A stretch of 64,000 bases of DNA from Harmonia axyridis (GCF_914767665.1 NC_059503.1:5518001-5582000), one strand, 5' to 3'. Positions 10,602 to 23,876 are shown, counted from the first letter of the stretch. Translations and numbers: made by a program. The notes: generated from the sequence alone by a model not told the origin.

Positions 10602-11240
10602 ATGCTCGGCAAGCTTATCTGTAACGTATATTTTGTAAAGTTATATTACCTTTTCCTCAATTATATTTTACCGAAAATATCAAATTTGAATCAAAATTTT
10701 CAGTCAGATAAGGTAGTACTGCCGTATTTGCATAAAATGATGGAGGAAGCTTATAGAAATTTTCTATTATGCTACATGGAAAGACAATACGTAACAAAAA
10801 CTGCAATATCTGAAATAGATCCGTCTAACAAAACTTGGTTTTTACCAAAGAAAAATGTTGATAAAGAAAAAAAAATAGACATCAACGAGGACATTGACAT
10901 ATTCTGGGGAAAACTCCAAAAATATACAAATGAAATGGGTGTATTTGAATTCCAGAATTTGTCACAGTTCGTACTGAATATATTATCCCTTCCGCACTCA
11001 AATGCTGAATGCGAAAGAGTCTTCAGTAAAATAAACTTGGTTAAAACAAAATCAAGAAATAAGTTAATAACTAATACAATCAATGGTTGTTTATTAACGT
11101 CTCAGTGTGTGAAAAAAGATGGTAACTGCGTAGATTTTACACCTACTCAGAATATGTATGCAAGAATGAACAAAATGGATATGTATTCTTCCAGTTCTAG
11201 TATCGAAGTTGATGAAGATGAATTTGTCATAGACGGTTGA
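10602..11240 (+). pseudogene. hAT transposase, C-terminal part with dimerisation domain
   Basis: A 212-codon open frame. Residues 120-160 read NLSQFVLNILSLPHSNAECERVF followed by KINLVKTKSRNKL, the hallmark hAT C-terminal dimerisation motif (LP.SNAE.ERVFS). Full hAT transposases are about 600 residues with an N-terminal BED finger and a DDE core; here both are absent. The first Met is simply the first in frame. It is non-functional as a transposase, although the C-terminal piece remains open, so the deletion is not ancient. Confidence 0.85.
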
Positions 11241-11279
11241 AATATAAATTTTTTTTATAGAATAAATATACCTGATCAT

Positions 11280-11282
<3 letters not shown>

Positions 11283-11328
<46 letters not shown>
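11283..11328. repeat. (AT)n microsatellite, left border of the inner insertion
   Basis: A pure AT run directly downstream of the hAT transposase frame. Its partner lies at 23285-23371. Confidence 0.9.
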
Positions 11329-12179
11329 TTCGAAAATGTGATTACGAGATCCCTGTAAAATTTCAACGCTACGAGGTCCATGTCTTATAAACCAACAATC
11401 CGAGATCCTTTCCTATATACCCTATATACATTGTATACCGCGTGGCAATGAGATCCGTTCAACGTTGCCACTAAGACGGATCTCGTTAGATGCGAGATAA
11501 GTATCAAAATCTTTGTATATCGATAAGGGTCAAAATCGCATATTCGTCGGATCTCGCAAGATGCAGAACATGTCGTGTACTTGGAATATGTATTTATGCC
11601 AACGCCAGAGTCAATCATTGTAGCAGGTGTTCCTATTTCATCATTTTTAGGGCTGAACTCTGTCATAATCTCACCGATTTTTGAGTGGTCGAAATTTAAG
11701 TTTCGACTCCCTGTTGATGAATTCGTCTTCAAATGTAAATCTGTTTGCGTGTTTGTATACACGAAACATTCGAGATGAAGGACAGTGTACTTGGGTGGTT
11801 TCGTATCGCGAAGTTCGTTAACTGGTAAAATCTGACCAAGATTTTAGTGAATATGTCTTTTAGAAATGTTGAGTTTCTATATATTTCAAAACTATGAGTT
11901 TGACTTGAATGAAATTACGCACTCCCTTGAAATACGACAATTTGAAGCCTTCCGTGAAATTTCATGTTGCTCAGTGAACCAGAACCATAGAGCAATTGAA
12001 AAGGATATCGAAAGGCGACTATCAAATATCTCTGATACCACAGAACCGATAGGATCGAGTTTTCAGAGGCTTTAACTAAAACACAGCCCGGAACTGTGCG
12101 AAATATAAAGCTGATCATATCATCAGTATAATCAAATATAGACCAAGGATAATTCAAGAAAAATATGGAAGATGCCATA

Positions 12180-14700
12180 ATGAGAATTTCGGTAATTGAT
12201 CTTTCGAACGGGTTGCATTTTTACGCATATATATGAAATAAGCATTTCAAACTTGTTGCAAAATTTCGAGTGCCTTGCTAGAATAAGGTTTGAAGTAGTC
12301 ATACTCATTTCAATTAATTTGAAGAATAATTGATAAAAGTAGTTTTTCCTCCACGATTTCTTGCCAACACTTATATGTAGGGTTTTCCAATAACTGAATT
12401 GTAGTTTGATTAATTCAATAATTTTGGTTTGAATCGAATTTCAGTATTGAATTTAGGTGAAAATTCAACATTTTGAGTTTCAAGGAACATTATAGATCGA
12501 ATAGTTCCTCTCACTTATCAATCAGATTTAAAAATGTTATTATCAGAAGTGGAAGTGACGCTTTTTATTAGGCCGTATATTGAACATAACTAAAAACATA
12601 TATTTCAGTAACAAAACATTCATTTTATGGAAATTAAACAGATAATAATCTACAACAGTATGAGTTTTTAATGAATAATGAATACATTATTCCTAGTAAA
12701 AACACTGTCCATTTCGTTATAAATGTTATTTGCCTCAAAATTTTGGTCACCGAATCAATTTAATCATTCTGAAAGGTTTTCGATATAATTTGCAAAATAC
12801 AGACGGAACGGAAATATATTCTAATAACGTCTGACGTCATGGCGACTTCAACAAGCTTCTCCAAATTTCCTCGAATGTCAGTATTAACACTTTCATTGAT
12901 TCCCCTAAATGCTCTTGTGTCGATAGGAAAATGATCATGTTCACTAGATACTTTATCATTTTACGATTTTCCCTAACCTCATTATTAACACTGTTATGAA
13001 TTTGCTTGAGCACTGTACATAGTAGATATTTACAATATTTTGTTTCACGAACAATTCAGATTTTATAGCCGGATGAATATGTTTTTTGGAAATTTCATGT
13101 TTACTCGTAAAACAAGGAATTTCAAGTTATCGTATCCAGTCGAAACGAAAGGGCTTTTTGATTGAAATGTAGCAGGCAGTATCAACAGAAAAGTTTGTTT
13201 TGAATTTCGTTACCGGTTAACCAAATGAGTTTTTCGTGAATGGTTTTTGAAAGGGCACAATAATAATGAAAAGCTAACACAGTCACCGTTACTTGCACGG
13301 TTACTTGACACAACCCCCTTATGTTAGAAATCACTCGATTACTCAAATTGACCGATCAAGAAATTCAGAATTCACTCAGATTTAACGAAATGAAACAAAG
13401 AAAACAAAAAATTTGTGCATCCCAAACTTTCTCTCATTTTAACACGTTATTCTAACTAGCGATTCGCATCTTGGTCGGCTGGTCAATGTTACCAAGTATT
13501 CCAATTATCCGCATGGGATTCACTCAACCCAGGATACAATTCAAATTGTCCTTATATTTCTACTTGAGTAATACTCATGCATATTCTCTCAAAAATATTA
13601 TATTCAGAGAGGAGTTTTTAATCAACATATTTTTTCGATAATTCAGAAATATTCCTCAGAAGATAAATTTCATTTTAATAACATAACATAACATACTTTA
13701 TTGATCCTGTAAAACAATAACAATAATTTCTGTTTGTTTTCTTATTTATGTGATAATTGAAAACGTTTTGTGGAAATACGTGTTATATGCTATTGACTAA
13801 ATTTCAGGCAATGCACAAAAAAAAATGGAATATAGAGTCCGAGAAAGAAATGAAATACAAGAAAAATTAACGAGAATGAGAAACACTTTATGTTTTTTAT
13901 GTCTGATTCTCATACATTATATAGGTAAATTTTTTTTCTGATAAAATTAAGGATTTATCAGTATTATTTTCTTAACATGTATAAAAATTGACGAGGGAAA
14001 TTGTTTCGCTGTCAAAAGCAGGTTCAATTGGTTTTGATATATTTTCTACCCCAACTGTATCATGAAGAACCAATCAAAATATACCTCTACTTCTAGGACA
14101 TTGTTGTTATAAAATATAAAGTTCCAAGACAATGAACACCAAGTTGAACGTTTTATGTCCTATTGTCTTCATATTAAAATTGATATTGTTTTCGAACTAT
14201 AATATATATTGATATTGTGTGCTAATGTCCTGAAAGTGGAGGTTATATGAGCAAATATTTCGATTCATTTGAATCATACTATAATATAATACATCATTTT
14301 AATATGACTCGTTTCTGCTTATATTTGGATCTCTGCCTACAACTTCGACTAAATATTATAGATGATTAGAGATTATAAAAATTTAACTCCAAAGTTTTAT
14401 ATATGTATAAGCAGGTGATATTGCTTTCATCGATATAGAAAATAGAATGCAGGTATCAAATCTCAAGAAAGATGTGCACCACTTGCGCATCAGGTAATAC
14501 ATTTCATCGAAATAACATGAGTTACTTATTAAAAGATAAAACACTTCGAACAAATAATTGTATTTTCCTATATATATAAACATGGGATCAATGCATCGTT
14601 AATATCTATATACTTTATCGTGTAAGTACACACGAATATTTTAATATTCACACAGATACATATATAGTACTTACATCGTTTTATCTAAGACTGTACATTG
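12180..14700. other. Interior of the 12-kb unit: no gene seen
   Basis: AT-rich, with stops in all frames. The only recognisable item is a short (TAACA)n run followed by TACTTTATTGATCC near 13680-13710. That looks like the 3' tail of a LINE on the minus strand. Confidence 0.5.
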
Positions 14701-14705
14701 CTGTA

Positions 14706-16244
14706 CAGGGTGGGCAAATTTCGATGTTTTAGCACTACAACTTTTGAACCAGAGGAGATAGACAAAATCTGATACCCACTTCTCGATCTCTTTTTCTGAG
14801 AAACTAACAAGGGTAGTATTCATTTTTGGCCACCTTATTTTGTTTTCGAGTTAAAAGCGAAAATTGGAAAAATGGCGATATCGAAAAACATTTATATCTC
14901 CGCTAATACTGATGATAGAGCTCTGAAATTAAAACATTATACAGGCACTTTTTAACGTAAAATCCAGTGGCGTGCTCGTATTTCAAAAAGGGTTTTTAAT
15001 TACGAAGCTATGACCCAAAGTTATGTTTTTTCAAATGGGAACACTAGATTTCTGTGTCATTTTCTGAAAGCTTTATTTTTTCTTATTTCAAAAATATATA
15101 ACATCGTATGATTCGGATCAATATAAATAATAGAAAATGGCCAAAAACCTCTTTTCACCTAAGAGTCTCAATATTTCTATGGTTTCAACTGTTGATGAAC
15201 ACAGAAAAATTGAGCTTTCTATAACAAGAGCAGTGTCCTTCCGTCAATCTGATTATTTCTATGCTTTTCACTTATTTCTACAAAATTCGAATCTAGATAT
15301 GTTTTATAAATTTTTTTATGTAAAAATTGATTTGGAAATAACCACAAGATCGAATTTTTCAATCGAAAGAGTTGTATTGAGATGCATGTATCAGGAGATT
15401 ATTTACATAGGTCTCCAGAATCAATACGCACAAGTACCAATCCATTTTAAACAGCATATGAAACAATGCATATATGATTGAACTTTTAATTACGAAGGGA
15501 CAAACAAGAAATAATATTTAACCTAATAATGATAACAAATGCACAATGCACAGTCGACACCTCTTCTCGATATTTCAATAGATGAATATTTGAAACTGTG
15601 TTCAAGCTACCTAGGAAACTTTTTCCAAGTTCGTTTATCTTTTCGAAACTATTGGTATAAAATAAATATAGATTCGAATTTTGTAGAAATAAGTGAAAAG
15701 CATAGAAATAATCAGATTGACGGAAGGACACTGCTCTTGTTATAGAAAGGCTCATCAACAGTTGAAACCATAGAAATATTGAGACTCTTAAGTAAAAAAA
15801 GGTTTTTGACCATTTTCTGTTATTTATTTTGATACGAATCATACGATGTTATATATTTTTGAAATCAGGAAAAATTAAGCTTCCAGAAAATGGCACAAAA
15901 ATCTAGTGTTCCCATTTGAAAAAACATAACTTTGGGTCATAGCTTCGTAATTAAAAACCCTTTTGAAAATACGAGAACGCCACTGGATTCTACGTAAAAA
16001 AGTACCTGTATAATGTTTTAATTTGAGAGCTCTATCCTCAGTATTAGCGGAGATATAAATGTTTTTCGATATCGCCATTTTTCCAATTTTCGCTTTTAAC
16101 TCGAAAACAAAAGAAGGTGGCCAAAAATGAATACTACCCTTGTTAGTTTCTCAGAAAAAGAGATCGAGAAGTGGGTATCAGATTTTGTCTATTTCCTCTG
16201 GTTCAAAAGTTGTAGTGCTAAAACATCGAGATTTGCCCACCCTG
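14706..16244. mobile_element. Fold-back element with about 580-bp inverted arms, TA flanked
   Basis: Ends CAGGGTGGGCAAAT...ATTTGCCCACCCTG with TA on each side. The arms 14706 to about 15296 and about 15669-16244 are near-identical inverted copies, leaving a loop of about 370 bp without coding capacity. The CAGGGTG end and TA target point to a non-autonomous Tc1/mariner-type element. Mirror open frames in the two arms are a by-product of the palindrome. Confidence 0.9.
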
Positions 16245-17823
16245 TACATTGTTTTGATTGAATATTGTGAAATTACACTTTTCCCCTTCTTGATTTCCAC
16301 CAATCTGAAACGCTCGATTTTGAATTACAAATAATTACCTTGATGGAAAACTGTATGATATCTTTCATCAGTTTTTTCGAGTTTACCCGTTGTAAAACTC
16401 GACAGCTCTTGTCACCAAAATCAAAATACCTTTGATAAAAAGAATTTATGGTTTCATGGAATAGTCCTGTCGATTACTATTTCGGAATCTCATTTTTCCT
16501 GTGAAAAATTATAAAAAACACAAACCAAAATAATGTGTTTCTAACGAGAAGCATTCGTGAAAGATCCTTGTCTTGAACTCAGATTTTTGTTGCCACCAGC
16601 ACTCATGTTTTTTGTTGAAATATTATTCAGCAATGCGTTTTTTCGAAAAAATAAAATGCCGTTAAATTATCACTTACCACAATATATTGATTAAAATAAA
16701 TTGCCTTGGTATTTGATGAATTTTTCAAAAATAAATCATTTATTTTTTATATGTACAATACCACTTCGGATATTTTAAATTTGATATTTTGAATTTTTTT
16801 TGGATGACGCACGGGTTTCGTCTGAAATAATAAAATCTACTTATGTCTCTGTATGATGATATTGTCAAATCAACGATATTGTTATGATCATGCAGAGAAA
16901 CAGTTTTTAGTTTTTTAACGAAAACCGTGCATCGAATTGAAAAAAGTTAGATTATCAACTTTGGTGAAAAATGATTGGGAATTTCGAGAATAATTTTTAT
17001 TTGAGGAAAAATATGTGGTATACTATCAATGTCTACCGAAATAGGCAAGTCATTTGACCTGCCTATTTCCGGCCTATTTACCCACTGGTGGAAATAAAAA
17101 AAAAAGGTGATAGATTAAAGAATGCCTCTTGATTCATAGTACATGAATGACAACTTTCATTGAAATATCGGAAGTGTTATTGGAGATATTAAAAATGAAT
17201 TAATTATTTTCGAAAACTTTACCACCCTGAAAAGGTTAGGACATATGTTCATATGAAGTTTTTTTCTTAAAATGGGCACCATAATCACCTCCATGGATAT
17301 TGACATTCAATTACACTCTGTATATAAGAAGCAGTGCTGGTTATTCATGAGTCTGTTTCTGAATTCGTTCATTTCGTGATGAATTGCCTGATTAGTATTC
17401 TTACGCAACGCAAATGAACCACAATTATTGGCATTAGAGCTTCAAAATCAAGCAGTCGTGGATGATAGTTATTTTCTATACAAGTGGGATAAAATTATTA
17501 TTATTATATGAGTGTGTATGTTGAAAACGAGTGCGTAGCACGAGTTATGTAAGCACACGAATATATCAATAAATAATGATGCATTATCAAACATTTATAT
17601 AGTACGACGATTAATCTACGACTGCCTATAATGAACAAAATATAGCACAACATTGTACTGTTGTTGATATCATTTCCCTCGAAATCATAAGAATATGTTT
17701 ATTACATTGATGACTACTTGACGTCAAACAAGTTGGTTTGCAAACAACGCCTTTTTAGAAAAATATTCAGCTGGTATTCAATGTGTTTGGTCCAAATGAG
17801 TTATTCAAAAAGACTTCCACATT
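16245..17823. other. Interior of the 12-kb unit: no gene seen
   Basis: AT-rich DNA with stops in every frame and no motif that I could assign. Confidence 0.5.
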
Positions 17824-18403
17824 ATACAGGGTGTTTCATTCGAAAACGGAAATACTTCCTGGTGCATAGGTGGCACCAAGGCGGTTCTGGGGATACCCCA
17901 TTTATTGGGTCTTACTGTCTTCATAGTCGAGATACAGGGTGTTTTATGAATTTCACCCGTTTCTTTCTGAAGCCATATCGAACGAACCACCCGGTATATT
18001 TTCTTCATATTTGGCAAATATATTCCTGATTGAGAGCCCAAACGTATCATGCAATAACCGCTTCGAAAATCTATGTCTGGGTTAACAAAAAATTATGAAT
18101 CGTTTGAATCCTCGTAACAACACCCTGTAGATCGGAATTTTGAAAATCTGAACTAAAAACTGAACTGGGAGGTGTACTTCAAATTTTAGCGCAGACAGTT
18201 TTACTGCACAAATTTTCAACGTAAAAGTGAAGTTTTTAAACTTCGATACCTGAAAGTGGTTTGAAATGACTTCTAACAATAAATCATGAAAAATATTGAA
18301 TTCTTAATTATTTCAAGATTACTTTGTAATTCATTTCTACATTGGTTGTTTGTCACCTATGCACCTGTGAAATATTTCTGTTGCCCAATGAAACACCCTT
18401 TAT
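17824..18403. mobile_element. Diverged MITE with CAGGGTGTTTCAT ends
   Basis: The left end TACAGGGTGTTTCATTCG is mirrored by the right end CAATGAAACACCCTTTATA. About 30 bases further in, GGTGCATAGGTG occurs inverted at both ends. TA flanks suggest the Tc1/mariner type. Two internal CAGGGTG/CACCCTG words (17943, 18120) may mark a second nested end. Confidence 0.55.
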
Positions 18404-19824
18404 AAAAAAACAGTTACGGCTATTGGTAGAGTTTAAGTTCTTTAGAGTGAATTCTTTTCCGAAAAATATGTAACTTAATGAAGTTTGAGTTGTGTAGTGA
18501 ATTCTACTACGTAACGCGAATGAATCAAATTATGTGGTCCAATAGCTCAAAAATGAGGAGGTCGTAGAACATAAAGTACATTTACGGCAATTCGATTAAA
18601 CATCGCTATTTTCTCTTTAGTTCAAATTATGTGTCAAGACAGCGTTGAACACAAAAATTTTACAGACTTATATCGATACAGTGTTGGTTTAGAAAACTGA
18701 TATGAATGCGTTAAAAATTATCTTCGTCTGGGCAAATTATACCTGTCAACGCTTGAAGTGCCCCCTGCATATCGGTCTCCTCTTCCAGATGACACCAGAT
18801 GACGGGCCGTCGTGGTAGAATGAAGGAACGTCGATATTATGCATAACTCTAACGTTTGTTTCTTTTTCTGAAACGGTCATATACAGAGCGTTCATCAATT
18901 TTTCAGTATCGCTTGAAATAACAGAATAGCTCTTAGGAACCAATACAATTAATATTACTTCCGAACGAACCATCAAACGTTTTGTTTATTTTTTGTTCCG
19001 AAGATGCAGGATATTCTCCGGCAAATACGAAAATATTGAAAAGCAATAACTTTCAAGCCACAGGATGATTATTATGGTTTGATATTCTATTACTAATACA
19101 TAACCTTCGAATTCTAATAAATGTTCAAGACGTAATTCAAACTTATTGCTAATAACCCTTTCTGGTATATGTGAAACTAACATATTTCTAAGATAATGTG
19201 AAAAAATATTTTTATCAATTAGTCGTGAACACAAGGAAAATTTTTCATTTCGAGTGGAACAAATTTAATCACCCAAACCAACGATGGTTTTAATATACAA
19301 TGTGTCCCGAAACTATGATGCCAAAACAGAACATTTCTCTTGAAAAATCAATAAGACTTCATTTTTTTCCCAAAAATCATTCGTTGCAGAGATTATAAAA
19401 AATTGAATGTAATTTTTATTCGTTAATTCCACATTTTCCGAAATTGTTCAAAGAAGTTTGTTCTTTTTCAATTCGGCGTAATAGTTTCCGGACACTCTGT
19501 ATGTACAGGATGAGCTAAATTCAATATCTCGAGACTCATAAGACAAGATGAAAAAATCTTCAAGGACTCCTGAGCTCTTCTTTCGAAATAAACCAAGATC
19601 AGAAAGCTGATCATAGATATCTTGCTCAGTTCTCAAGTTACAAGACATTCATGAAAAATTACTGTTTCAAATATTTCAATATATATATCTTATATTCAAG
19701 ATATTCAATACATTCTAAAATATTGTCTTCAGTAATTTTTATGTTTCATATGATACTGATAACACATCATAGAAATCATTACCTACCGTTAAAAAAATAA
19801 AGAGTAAAATTGATGTTTCTCAAA

Positions 19825-20805
19825 TGGTACACCATATATTTTTCGACGCAGGTTTTTGTCCGCAGATTTGTCGAAAAGCATCCCGTTATCGCTTTTTAAA
19901 AAATGTTATCTGTTTCAAAGATATTGTATTTTTGACTTCGTTGTTTCGATGGGACACCTCGTATATAAATATTTTTCATTTATCTTGAGATTCAATTTTT
20001 TTTTCCCGTTATTCCAGTAATTTTAATGGTCAATATTTTAAGAATAACACAGCATAGGAATTAATAATCGTTTTAGAAATATAGACGGGAATTGGTCTCA
20101 TTTAAATGGGACACCCTACATAATATTCGATTGAAATTATACAATGGACACAACATTTTGTGTAAAAATGTTTCACTTATTTCGAGATCTAATTCATCAG
20201 TTAGATCCCGAAAGAAATGAAACATATTTAAATATATCCAATCAAAAAAAAATTTCTGTTATCCGTTTCAAACATAGGACACCGTTTTGATGGCACACCT
20301 CATATATACATATTTTTCATCAATTTCGAGATCAATTCATTTTGTATTCTTCGTATTATTGTAATTGAGTTATATATAGGGTGTTCCCACTTAATTAGAA
20401 ATCAAATATCGATTCAGAGATATAGAGGAGTGTTGGTATTTTGAAAATTGGACACTTTAATGACTGGATTACAATTCTACGATGAACACAAAATGAATTA
20501 AATGTGCAGATAAATGAGAAATATTTAGTGTTTGATTGTTTCAGTCTTTACTTGTCGGAAATTCCGCTTTATATTATATAAAGCGGAAATAAGTTATTTT
20601 ACTTTTTAATCATCGAAAAATATTTATATATGAGGCGTCCCATCAAATAATAAAGACAAATTACTCAATCTTTGAAACAGATGACATTTTTGAAAAATCG
20701 ATAACGGTACACTTTTCGACAATTCTGAGGTTGAAAAACTTTTCAACGCAGTTTCTTGTTTTTTAAATGGAACTCTACATATTTAGAGTGTCCCATTCAT
20801 GAAAC
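19825..20805. mobile_element. Degraded fold-back element
   Basis: Inverted arms share CGACGCAGGTTTTTG/CAACGCAG, the GATAACGGGATGC/GATAACGGTACAC region, CTGTTTCAAAGAT/ATCTTTGAAACAG and GATGGGACACCTCGTATATA/ATATATGAGGCGTCCCATC. Similarity is patchy with indels, so it is old. Further GGACACC words at 20107 and 20275 suggest more than one related unit. Confidence 0.6.
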
Positions 20806-22960
20806 ACCAACTTTGCTTTATGTCTCTGACACGTTAATTAATTTCTATGATCTGTTAAGAGTATTCTTTAAACCATAAAAACTACTGAAAAAAATCGTTT
20901 AAGAATTTTTCGAATTCCGAAGGAATTCCTATTATATATTATGTCAACTTTCCACATCAAATTTCCTTGATATTGAATGAAATTTTGTGGTTTATTTCTC
21001 GTGTAAAATCTTTTTTGTAAAGGTTCTATTCTAGAAAACACAAATGTGCGGTGCAATTTGATGGAAAATAACCTGGAATCATAAAAAACCTTTTTGTTAA
21101 ACTCGCATATTAACTAGTGGAATCTGAGGTGGAATTTAATGTCAGCTTAGAGCTACGGGATTTAGAGTGGAATGGTGTGAGAAACACACAAGCAAAAGCA
21201 TATTTCTTATTACATCATTCTTAGTAGATTCCAATATAAATCTCTTCAATCAGCAGATTCAATTTGAGACCTTTGGTGCAAAAATCGGTTTTAATTTAAA
21301 ATTTTCGAAATTGAGTTGTAGGTGTAGTCTTTTTTGATATACAATAATTTTATTCGACTTATTATTCATATGTACTAACCAATTTTCATAGTTTATCCTG
21401 CTATTTCATGTTAAAGAATAATATTCGCATTCAAACTCAAATTGTTCATTTAATAAATAATTTGTTATAAATAATTGGATACCTTCCTCATGTTTGTTCC
21501 CACTGAAAAAATAACAAGCAGGTGCTACCTTTTAAATAACCAACAGTTATTAAATCGCAAAATTATGTGAGCGCTCTTGTATTATGGTAACAAAATAGCT
21601 TCGCCTCTTTTATATCACAATTTGAAAAACGGTACTCATCGTCGAAGGCTCTGAACTTATCCATTTTCGAGAGAATAATCAACAGAAATTTTAAGATTTG
21701 ATTCTTTCTGAAATTGGAATTCAAGCAATTCGAATAAGATGTTCTAATTAAAAATGATGTTTTAGATAGGAGTATTGACCTCAAATTCATAGTTACTTGT
21801 TATAAATGTTTTCATTTAGTAAAAAGAGTTAGCACCTATGTTTGCAATGAATTAAGTTATATTATCATTAGTCTTCTAGCAAAAAATTCATTTTTCAAAA
21901 GGAAATGAGAGTTTTCGGGGAATACCCTATAAGAAGAAATCTTATTCCCTTACATATTACTGATTGACAAATACAACAGAGCAAAGGAAATTACATTCAA
22001 CAATACCTAAGTTTTTCCAAAAAAAGCCATAGACGAATATTCGGTATATACGAGAAATTGTAGAAAATATTGAAGCTTGTCAATGATACCTACAATCCGC
22101 CTAGTATAATTCGAAATCATTTGGTACGTGTCCCAGATATGATATTTTGCATTCCACCCTACATTAATCTTCAGTAGGTACTTCTGTTTATTGTTGGATA
22201 CAAAATCCGATTCAGTAGGCTGGTGTAACATATCAATTTTCATAGAAAATTTTTCTTGGGAAAATGTAACGAAACTTTTCCTCCAACAATTTTTTTTTTT
22301 AATTATTCAGCGACGTCACTTTCAGCCTAAAACTAATTGATCTGCGATCCGACATAATGATATCCGTTCTTAGAATTATAAATTGACAATAACAAAATTC
22401 CAAAGAAATATCTATTGACCGATTTTCAAGAAGATACTCCAAAAATTTCCATGAATTGATTTATGGTTTATAAAATCAATTCAACATATTGGCTCTTGAA
22501 TTTGAGCTCTATCAATAAAAATTTTATGATCAAAGCCTAGAACAACATTATGCAAAGGTACGAGTACTCAATATTTTTTTGTCTCGAGTACATTAAATTA
22601 GGAAAGGAAACGTACGTCTCGAATGATTTCATTTATAGTATTGAAGAAGAGATAAATTTTTCCTCATAAATATGAAATACTTCGATGAATATCATTTATT
22701 CATTAGATAAAACTCGCTCTTATTCATTTCGTTCAATTTTACTTATGTATATTCGAACACCTACATTAAAAAGTTGAAAATTTCCAACAAAGACCATCCT
22801 ATACACTTATCGAAATAACAGTTCAAACTGCCCTAGCTAGACTTTCAAGCGTTGTCAGGAATTCGAGTATCAGAAAGCGAAATAAATGCATTCCCAAACC
22901 CTTCTCGTCATTCCACTTAGATAAATCACCACGAGTCATGACATGAATAATAGGTATGTA
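20806..22960. other. Interior of the 12-kb unit: no gene seen
   Basis: AT-rich, stop-rich DNA. No recognised protein, RNA or element. Confidence 0.5.
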
Positions 22961-23279
22961 TTTAATTCATCAAATTGATAAAGAGTTTCGACTTTCCGAG
23001 ATCCACACAGTGTTGCAATTCAAGGATCTCCCAAAGTACGCACGACACCTCTAGGACGATATACATTTTCGATGCCAGCGCCAATTTTCCCGAACTTCAT
23101 TTGTACAATTTGCATGTAATTAGTGACCGCTATGAGCTCCATCTCAAACTTCGCCAGAATGATATATACTACCTCAGGATACCGAAAATGAACGAAATAC
23201 GTTACGAGATCCGGCCATCGGATCTCATGATCTCGTAGCGTTGATAACTTGGCTGTATACGGATCTCGTATTCCTACAC

Positions 23280-23284
<5 letters not shown>

Positions 23285-23371
<87 letters not shown>
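23285..23371. repeat. (AT)n microsatellite, right border of the inner insertion
   Basis: A pure AT run of nearly 90 bases. It separates the GGATCTC-rich end of the inner unit from the right end of the hAT element. Confidence 0.95.
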
Positions 23372-23374
<3 letters not shown>

Positions 23375-23604
23375 CATTTTAGATACATCCTGTTGTCTCG
23401 ATTCTATTTAGGGCTTAGTTGAATTTTGACAAGTTTAAATTACAATTTGTAGGTTAGGTATGGCCATAGAATAGAAAGAATTGTTTATCTCTTTCTCTTT
23501 GTACTTCTGTGGTTCTGTGTACGGTAAAAGTGTCCCAAATACGGTAATTTCTCGTCCCTGATACGGTAATCTCAAGATTTTGGGTTGGCAACGCTGCCTG
23601 CTAG

Positions 23605-23692
23605 TGTTGGTTCTTAGGAAACGTGCATAAACGCCCTCATTGATTTGTTAGCGTTCAATTCTTAGTTCTTAGGAATGGTGCATAAACCACCA
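23605..23692. mobile_element. Harbinger-type MITE, copy A, right part
   Basis: Continues the MITE interrupted at 10389: GTTCTTAGG..., GCGTTCAATTCTTAG and the terminal AAACCACCA followed by TAA. Confidence 0.8.
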
Positions 23693-23876
23693 TAACAGCC
23701 TACTACGACATGCAAATATTAAATGGTCCCTTTTTGCTTACGTTTTTACTAAAATTTTTCATTCGGCAAAAAAGGACAGAATTTTCTGGTTAACAGGAAT
23801 GAAATAGCATAATAATATCATAGTTTATTATGTCACATATACTCAGGATATGTTCAACATTAACATATTAATTTCT

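Larger units (their letters stand above)
11329..23284. mobile_element. About 12-kb non-coding insertion between two (TA)n tracts, with symmetrical GAGATCC-rich ends
   Basis: Lies inside the hAT element. Read inward, both ends show TACGAGATCC (11343-11352; inverted near 23259-23268), then 10-16 bases later the 13-mer TCAACGCTACGAG (11363-11375; inverted at 23232-23244). Further GAGATCC/GGATCTC words follow at about 11399, 11448, 11475 and 11547 on the left and about 22997, 23021, 23206 and 23218 on the right. No transposase, reverse transcriptase or other known protein was found inside; open frames are short and unrecognised. The interior holds several fold-back elements. It may be a large non-autonomous DNA transposon of an unknown family. 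A mis-join at the microsatellites is the main alternative, but the matching ends argue against it. Confidence 0.55.
10390..23596 (+). mobile_element. hAT-superfamily element, itself split by a 12-kb insertion
   Basis: Perfect 14-base inverted ends CAGCGTTGCCAACC, flanked on both sides by the 8-bp direct repeat CCTGCTAG (10382-10389 and 23597-23604), as hAT elements make. Just inside each end TACGGTA-type words are repeated many times (10405-10490 and 23520-23570), typical of subterminal transposase-binding sites. hAT sequence proper is only 10390 to about 11280 and about 23375-23596 (near 1.1 kb). Between these lie (AT)n tracts and unrelated DNA. It sits inside the Harbinger-type MITE of zinc-finger unit A; the paralogous unit B lacks it. 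Confidence 0.9.

Noticed and set aside
11385..12178. Overlapping short open frames on both strands near the left end of the 12-kb unit
   Set aside because: No recognisable domain, overlapping in opposite strands, and within the motif-rich terminal region.
14881..16078. Mirror-image open frames of about 67-118 codons
   Set aside because: They lie in the two arms of a fold-back element and translate the same sequence; no known domain.
18746..19234. Two minus-strand open frames of 76 and 82 codons
   Set aside because: No family resemblance, no splice context, composition like surrounding non-coding DNA.
22975..23286. Two overlapping open frames of 87-88 codons at the right end of the 12-kb unit
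   Set aside because: They come from the terminal repeat region and resemble nothing known.
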